Origin: Acidovorax sp.
GTDB taxonomy: Bacteria > Pseudomonadota > Gammaproteobacteria > Burkholderiales > Burkholderiaceae_C
Direction: 5' to 3'
Assembly (NCBI GenBank): GCA_030692685.1
Contig: JAUXZO010000165.1
Location: forward strand, 39,969-103,968
DNA length: 64,000 nt
Under the pieces are notes generated by a model, which was not told the origin of the DNA, made no database searches, and was given only the letters and a program-made list of their open reading frames with translations. Below, piece after piece: positions 57,931 to 64,000 of the stretch (positions within the stretch are counted from its first letter, which is position 1; the number at the start of each line of letters is the position of its first letter). The translations under genes were made by a program, and so were the position numbers.

Positions 57931-59171
57931 CCATCGAAATGATCGAAGCCGAAGAATTCAACCAGGGCACCCAGATCAAGGTGATCGGCGTGGGCGGCGG
58001 CGGCAGCAATGCTGTCGAGCACATGATTGCCCGCTGCGTGCAGGGCGTGGAATTTGTCTGCGCCAACACCGATGCGCAGGCGCTGACCCGCAGCTCCGCC
58101 CACCGCGTCATCCAGCTGGGTGGCAGCGGCCTGGGCGCAGGCAGCAAGCCCGACAAGGGCCGCGATGCCGCTGAGGCCGCAGTGGAAGATATCCGCAGTG
58201 CCATCAGCGGCGCGCACATGCTGTTCATCACGGCAGGCATGGGTGGCGGAACGGGCACGGGCGCTGCTCCGGTGATCGCCCGCGTGGCCAAGGAAATGGG
58301 CATTCTCACCGTGGGCGTGGTCACCAAGCCGTTCGACTGGGAAGGCGGCCGCCGCATGACCAACGCGGACAACGGCTTGGCCGAGCTGGAAGCCAACGTG
58401 GATTCGCTGATCGTGGTACTCAACGAAAAGCTGCTGGAAGTGCTGGGCGATGACATCACCCAGGACGAAGCCTTTGCACACGCCAACGACGTGCTCAAGA
58501 ACGCCGTGGGCGGCATTGCCGAGATCATCAACGAATACGGCCATGTGAACGTCGACTTTGAAGACGTGCGCACCGTGATGGGCGAGCCCGGCAAGGCCAT
58601 GATGGGCACGGCCACGGCTGCAGGCCCTGACCGCGCCCGCATCGCTGCAGAACAGGCCGTGGCCTGTCCGCTGCTGGAAGGCATCGACCTGTCGGGCGCC
58701 AAGGGCGTGCTGGTGCTGGTCACCGCCGCCAAGGGCAGCCTCAAGCTGTCCGAGTCGCGCCTGGCAATGAGCACCATCAACGCCTACGCATCGCCCGATG
58801 CGCATGTGATTTATGGCGCCGCTTACGACGACACCCTGGGCGATGAGATCCGTGTTACGGTGGTGGCCACGGGCCTGTCGCGCCCCAACGCACGCCGCCA
58901 GCCCATCTCGGTGGTGCAAGGTGGCCTGCGCACTGGCACCGACAACATGGCCTACCAGATGCCCGTCGTGGGCGCGGGTACGGTGGGTTCTGCCGTGGGC
59001 ATGCAAGGGGGCCACGCGGGCGGCCACGCGCAGGCCGACTACGGCAGCATGTCGGTGCCCAGCGTGTGGCGCACCAACCGCACGCAGGCAGCGGCCCGTG
59101 TGGACGCACTGTCGTCGGGTGGCATGGATGACCTGGAGATTCCAGCCTTCCTGCGCAAGCAGGCAGATTGA
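57927..59171 (+). CDS. ftsZ: Cell division protein FtsZ
   Basis: Tubulin-like GTPase of 414 residues that forms the division ring. IKVIGVGGGGSNAVEHMI near residue 15, the tubulin signature GGGTGTGAAPV at about 107-117 and the T7 loop NVDFEDVRTVM near 205 are present. The C-terminal peptide DDLEIPAFLRKQAD, the binding site for FtsA and ZipA, is intact after a flexible linker. GAGGAG lies six bases before the ATG. A bidirectional terminator follows at 59307. Confidence 0.97.
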   Translation: MTIEMIEAEEFNQGTQIKVIGVGGGGSNAVEHMIARCVQGVEFVCANTDAQALTRSSAHRVIQLGGSGLGAGSKPDKGRDAAEAAVEDIRSAISGAHMLFITAGMGGGTGTGAAPVIARVAKEMGILTVGVVTKPFDWEGGRRMTNADNGLAELEANVDSLIVVLNEKLLEVLGDDITQDEAFAHANDVLKNAVGGIAEIINEYGHVNVDFEDVRTVMGEPGKAMMGTATAAGPDRARIAAEQAVACPLLEGIDLSGAKGVLVLVTAAKGSLKLSESRLAMSTINAYASPDAHVIYGAAYDDTLGDEIRVTVVATGLSRPNARRQPISVVQGGLRTGTDNMAYQMPVVGAGTVGSAVGMQGGHAGGHAQADYGSMSVPSVWRTNRTQAAARVDALSSGGMDDLEIPAFLRKQAD

Positions 59172-59224
59172 AATTTGCTATTGAAAAGTGAGCTTGCGGC
59201 GCCTGAATCTATTGACTTGCAGAC

Positions 59225-59285
59225 ATAAAAGTATTTGTAGCCCAATGAGATAAAGCGCAAGCAGCTATCAATTTAATAGTATTTC
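59225..59285. repeat. Palindromic repeat family A, copy 11, degenerate, after ftsZ
   Basis: CCCAATGAGATAAAGCGCAA then GCAGCTATCAATTTAATAGT. The right flank is conserved but the left arm has decayed. A further partial copy may lie at 59173-59205. Confidence 0.6.
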
Positions 59286-59306
59286 GAACGTTCTCAACGT
59301 TCCATT

Positions 59307-59345
59307 AAAAAAAGCCCCAGTCGAAAGACCGGGGCTTTTTCTATT
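59307..59345. terminator. Bidirectional terminator between ftsZ and the chemoreceptor gene
   Basis: AGCCCC-A-GTC / GAC-C-GGGGCT stem with a GAAA loop (59313-59336), an A run before it and a T run after it. It can end both the division cluster (plus strand) and the chemoreceptor transcript (minus strand). Confidence 0.9.
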
Positions 59346-59364
59346 CTTGTGCGCCGTCTTCCGT

Positions 59365-61140
59365 TCAGAAGTTCTCCCAATCCCCTGCATCGTCTTTTGG
59401 GGGTTTGCTGGGGCTGGCCTTGGGGGGCAGTGCGGTCGGGGCCTTGGCAGCGGCAGGCTTGCGCAGGGCCGCAGGGGCTGTGGTCGTTCGGGCCTTGGTG
59501 TGGCCCACCGCCGGGCGTGGTGTGGGGGCGCGGGTGGGTGACGGGGCCGGGGTGGCTCGGGGCGCGCTGGCCGTGCTGCCGTTGACCCGGAACAACGCCA
59601 CTACCTGGGTGAGCTTCATGGCCTGCTCGCGCAGGCTGTCGGCCGCGGCGGTGGATTGCTCCACCAGGGCGGAGTTTTGCTGCGTCATCTGATCGAGCTG
59701 GTTCATGGCCGTGTTGACCTGGGCAATGCCCTGGCTCTGCTCGGACGTGGCCGAGCGGATTTCGCCAATGATGTCGGTCACGCGCTGAACGCTTTCGACA
59801 ATCTCGGTCATGGTGGCGCCCGCATTGCCCACCAGCTGCGTACCCGATTCCACCTTTTCGACCGATGCACCGATCAGTGCCTTGATCTCCTTGGCAGCTT
59901 CGGCGCTGCGCCCGGCCAGGCTGCGCACTTCGCTGGCCACCACGGCAAACCCGCGGCCCTGTTCGCCTGCACGCGCAGCCTCGACGGCAGCGTTCAGCGC
60001 CAGGATGTTGGTCTGAAACGCGATGCCGTCAATCACACCGATGATGTCGCTGATCTTGTTGCTACTGGCGTTGATGTCCTGCATGGTGGCCACCACGCGG
60101 GCCACCACATCGCCACCACGCGCCGCCACCGCTGCGGCTGACGTGGCCATCTGGTTGGCGGTCTGGGCAGAGTCCGAGGTTTGTTTGACGGTGCTGGTCA
60201 GCTCCTCCATGCTGCTGGCCGTGCTTTGCAGATTGCTGGCGGTGTCTTCGGTGCGGTGGGCCAGGTCGTTGTTGCCCTGGGCAATTTCGCTGGACGCCGT
60301 GGCGATGCTATCGGTCGCTGTGCGCACCTCGGTCACCAGCTTGCGCAGTGACGCCACCATGTGGGCAAGGCCGTCGAGCATGGAGCCCGGGGGCGCAGGG
60401 GGAATCTCGGTGTCCAGGTTGCCCTGTGCCACCTCCGACATGATCCCGATCGCGTCGGTGGGTTCGCCGCCAATCTGGCGCAGCACCGAGCGCGCGACGA
60501 CGAGCCCGATCGCCCCCACCGCCAGAAACACCACCAGCACCACGGCCAGGTTGGACAGCATGGTCTTGCGCACCAGGACGTCCACGTCGTCGGTGTAGGT
60601 GCCGGACCCGACCATCCAGTTCCATCCGTCCACCTTCATGATGTATTGCAGCTTGGGCACCGCGGTCTGCTGCCCTGGGCGCGCAAACATGGTGGGCACA
60701 AAGGCCTTGCCGTCCTTGCTGCTGCGCATACTGTTGACCAGCAGCCCGATGATGTCCACCCCGGAGGCGTCTTTGACCTTGCCCAGCATGTCCTGCCCAT
60801 CCCACTCCTTGCGGAAGGGGTGCATCACACCCAAGCCTTCGGTGGTCCAGATGTAGAAGTATTCGGTTTTGCCATCGGCGCCGCCGTAGCGCGCAAGACG
60901 CAGCGCCTCTTTGGCCGCCTTCTTGGCGTCTTCCTGCGGCATCGCTCCGCTGGCCGCCTGGGCCTGGTAACCCACGACGATGCTGTGGGCGGATTGCACT
61001 GCAGTGGTCAACAGCTCTTGCCGGGAGTCGATGATGAGTCGCCGCTCTTGCAGCAAAGAGGTGACGGACATGATCAAGAGCGCCACGAGGGCGGTGCCGA
61101 TCATGAGCAGGATTTTCATTTTGAAGCTGAGCTTGCTCAT
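59365..61140 (-). CDS. Methyl-accepting chemotaxis protein with single Cache domain
   Basis: Chemoreceptor of 591 residues. Helix 1 ([22 protein letters not shown]) precedes a periplasmic single-Cache domain of about 150 residues with [17 protein letters not shown] and [15 protein letters not shown]. Helix 2 ([20 protein letters not shown]), HAMP and the conserved MCP tip follow. An Ala/Pro/Lys-rich linker of about 60 residues leads to the end DWENF, which resembles the NWETF pentapeptide that binds CheR/CheB. It stands alone, opposite in direction to ftsZ and lpxC, which flank it. Confidence 0.93.
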   Translation of the reverse strand: MSKLSFKMKILLMIGTALVALLIMSVTSLLQERRLIIDSRQELLTTAVQSAHSIVVGYQAQAASGAMPQEDAKKAAKEALRLARYGGADGKTEYFYIWTTEGLGVMHPFRKEWDGQDMLGKVKDASGVDIIGLLVNSMRSSKDGKAFVPTMFARPGQQTAVPKLQYIMKVDGWNWMVGSGTYTDDVDVLVRKTMLSNLAVVLVVFLAVGAIGLVVARSVLRQIGGEPTDAIGIMSEVAQGNLDTEIPPAPPGSMLDGLAHMVASLRKLVTEVRTATDSIATASSEIAQGNNDLAHRTEDTASNLQSTASSMEELTSTVKQTSDSAQTANQMATSAAAVAARGGDVVARVVATMQDINASSNKISDIIGVIDGIAFQTNILALNAAVEAARAGEQGRGFAVVASEVRSLAGRSAEAAKEIKALIGASVEKVESGTQLVGNAGATMTEIVESVQRVTDIIGEIRSATSEQSQGIAQVNTAMNQLDQMTQQNSALVEQSTAAADSLREQAMKLTQVVALFRVNGSTASAPRATPAPSPTRAPTPRPAVGHTKARTTTAPAALRKPAAAKAPTALPPKASPSKPPKDDAGDWENF

Positions 61141-61363
61141 GGAGGTCTCCGGTGGGGCGGCTGCGGGTGTGGGTCTGGGTTGCGTGACGCTCTATCGCGG
61201 CCGCAGCACGGTTATTGTGCTGCGAAGGCTGGGACACACGCAGTAGGTGAAAACGTGGCCGTAGCTCTACGTACCGCAGGTTTTCCTACCCACCGAAGAG
61301 GGTGCGCAGCAGGCGCATGCCCTCAACCGGTGCGGGGCCGGGCGGCGGAAACTAAAATGCGCC

Positions 61364-62287
61364 ATGCTCCAGCAACGCACCCTCAAGACATTGACCCGCG
61401 CCGTAGGCGTTGGGTTGCACAGCGGCCAGCGGGTCGAATTGACCCTGAGGCCTGCGCAGCCGGACACCGGCATCGTGTTTCGGCGGGTGGACTTGCCCCA
61501 GCCTGTGGACATTCCGATCCGGGCTGAGTCTGTGACGGACACCCGGCTGGCCTCGACCATCTCAGTCGGCAATGCCAAAGTGCACACGGTAGAGCACCTG
61601 ATGTCGGCCTGTGCTGGCCTGGGCATCGACAACCTTTACGTGGACATCACGGCCGAAGAAGTCCCCATCCTCGATGGATCTTCCGCATCGTTTGTATTTC
61701 TGCTGCAGAGCGCGGGGGTCGAGCTGCAAAACGCCCCCAAGCGGTTTATTCGCGTCCTTCGGCCTGTGGAGGTGCGTGAAGGCGAGGGCGCAGCCGCCAA
61801 GTGGGCGCGCCTTACGCCGTACCACGGCTACAAGCTCAGTTTTGAGATCGACTTTGACCACCCGGCCGTGGACTCCACCGGCCAGCGCGTGGAATTTGAC
61901 CTGGGCGCTGGCAACTACAGCCGCGACATCGCCCGCGCACGCACGTTCGGCTTCACCCGCGATGTCGAGATGATGCGCTCCAACGGTCTGGCGCTGGGGG
62001 GTGGCCTGGACAACGCCATCGTGATGGACGACTACAAGGTGCTCAACAGCGATGGTCTGCGCTACGACGACGAATTCGTCAAACACAAGATCCTGGACGC
62101 CATGGGCGACCTGTACCTCATTGGCAAACCGCTATTGGCCGCGTACAGCGCGTTTCGCTCGGGCCATGCCATGAACAACCTGCTGCTGCGCGAGCTGCTG
62201 GCCCAGCGCGATGCGTGGGAGGTGGTGACGTTCGAGGACGAACGCCAGGCCCCCACCGGATTTGCCCAGCCCGTGCGCGCTTGGTAA
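61364..62287 (+). CDS. lpxC: UDP-3-O-acyl-N-acetylglucosamine deacetylase LpxC
   Basis: Zinc enzyme of 307 residues that commits to lipid A synthesis. Zinc ligands lie in [17 protein letters not shown] near residue 76 and in [19 protein letters not shown] near 237. [43 protein letters not shown] and [13 protein letters not shown] are conserved. Start [21 protein letters not shown] is canonical. The usual ftsZ-lpxC neighbourhood is kept except for the intervening chemoreceptor gene; the 223 bp before lpxC must contain its own promoter. Confidence 0.96.
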   Translation: MLQQRTLKTLTRAVGVGLHSGQRVELTLRPAQPDTGIVFRRVDLPQPVDIPIRAESVTDTRLASTISVGNAKVHTVEHLMSACAGLGIDNLYVDITAEEVPILDGSSASFVFLLQSAGVELQNAPKRFIRVLRPVEVREGEGAAAKWARLTPYHGYKLSFEIDFDHPAVDSTGQRVEFDLGAGNYSRDIARARTFGFTRDVEMMRSNGLALGGGLDNAIVMDDYKVLNSDGLRYDDEFVKHKILDAMGDLYLIGKPLLAAYSAFRSGHAMNNLLLRELLAQRDAWEVVTFEDERQAPTGFAQPVRAW

Positions 62288-62298
62288 GGTAGCCTGCC

Positions 62299-62475
62299 AT
62301 GCTGATCGTTCGCTGGCTGGCCCTGTTTCTGCTACTCGCGTCTGCCGTGTGTTTCGGGTTTTATGTGGGCACTGGGCAGGTGTTCTACAAACGGCTGGGG
62401 CTGGTGATCTTCAAGTGGACGATCATCGCCGCCGTCGTCTTCTTTGTCGTGGTCCTTATCGAACGACTGCTTTAG
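62299..62475 (+). CDS. Small two-helix membrane protein, unknown function
   Basis: 58-residue protein starting 11 bases after lpxC. It has two hydrophobic segments (WLALFLLLASAVCFGFYVG and FKWTIIAAVVFFVVVLIERL) joined by TGQVFYKRLGLVI, so both ends are probably in the cytoplasm or both outside. I do not recognise the family with certainty, although similar short proteins follow lpxC in other Burkholderiales by memory. It is co-directional with lpxC and likely co-transcribed. Confidence 0.7.
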   Translation: MLIVRWLALFLLLASAVCFGFYVGTGQVFYKRLGLVIFKWTIIAAVVFFVVVLIERLL

Positions 62476-62515
62476 CGGCCAGGGGCTGCGGTGGCGCTGG
62501 CCTATACTCGCCGCT

Positions 62516-62622
62516 GCTCCGGGGTGTGCGAAAGCGCTGAGATGCATGGGGCCTGACGTCAAGTCAGGCTGCCTGCGAACCCGACGAACTTGATCCGGTT
62601 CATACCGGCGGAAGAAGAGCCG
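62516..62622 (+). ncRNA. TPP riboswitch upstream of thiC
   Basis: Thiamine pyrophosphate-sensing RNA. Conserved elements in order are GGGGTGTGCGAAAGCGCTGAGA, a hairpin CCTGACGTCAAGTCAGG, then ACCCGACGAACTTGATCCGG, TTCATACCGGCGGAAGAAG. The CTGAGA, ACCCG, CTTGATCCGG and CGGAAGAA blocks are diagnostic. A -10-like TATACT lies at 62503-62508. It controls thiC, 130 bp downstream, probably by translation or termination. Confidence 0.94.
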
Positions 62623-62669
62623 ACCTCCTTGTCCCGTGCCCGCATCCCCGCTGGCACGCCATGCCTTAG

Positions 62670-64000
<1,331 letters not shown>

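Overview
The window is GC-rich, densely packed chromosomal DNA from a betaproteobacterium. Gene content and order, dispersed repeats of Burkholderiales type and a beta-type DksA point to the family Comamonadaceae, probably Acidovorax or a close relative. The genus is an inference; no database search was possible. I see no plasmid, phage, insertion sequence, CRISPR array or tRNA gene.

Region 1 (1-14.5 kb) is transport and metabolism. It holds the end of a TRAP transporter operon (dctQ, dctM) read leftward, and a divergent HypT-like LysR regulator. A glutamate/aspartate ABC importer follows, with two tandem paralogous binding proteins and then gltJ, gltK and gltL. After it come pyrC with a DUF3025 gene, htpX, a GlxA-type AraC regulator, a secreted M20 amidohydrolase and a COG2509 FAD dehydrogenase.

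Region 2 (14.7-34.5 kb) is mixed. It contains a ybhP-clsB-ybhN phospholipid operon, cysK, a decayed rtcA remnant beside the RNase P RNA gene rnpB, an M48 protease with a DUF898 membrane protein, and an RsuA-like protein that appears to lack the catalytic aspartate. A NUDIX-metallo-beta-lactamase fusion, a glutathione transferase, the dapF-DUF484-xerC operon, a cheW-mcp-mcp operon and rlmI complete it.

Region 3 (34.6-40.7 kb) carries a His-rich CobW GTPase, dksA with a degenerate zinc finger, a STAS-like hypothetical gene and the hslVU protease.

Region 4 (40.8-62.5 kb) is a complete division and cell wall cluster: mraZ, rsmH, ftsL, ftsI, murE, murF, mraY, murD, ftsW, murG, murC, ddl, ftsQ, ftsA, ftsZ. 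An oppositely oriented chemoreceptor gene separates it from lpxC. Most genes overlap by ATGA or similar. Four MraZ-type boxes with 10-bp spacing lie at the promoter. A 58-codon membrane protein gene, a TPP riboswitch and the start of thiC close the window.

The most unusual features are these. (a) An interspersed palindromic repeat, called family A here (11 copies), lies between genes and also inside genes. It is read in frame in dapF, rlmI, murD and a NUDIX-MBL gene, and spans the murC/ddl junction. (b) Family B repeats start at or next to the stop codons of three genes. (c) All four junctions from murG to ftsZ that are not simple overlaps are bridged by mini-ORFs of 27 to 51 codons. One is a duplicated murC start; another is an inserted repeat flanked by 7-bp direct repeats. 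(d) MurD has a 181-residue low-complexity N-terminal extension.
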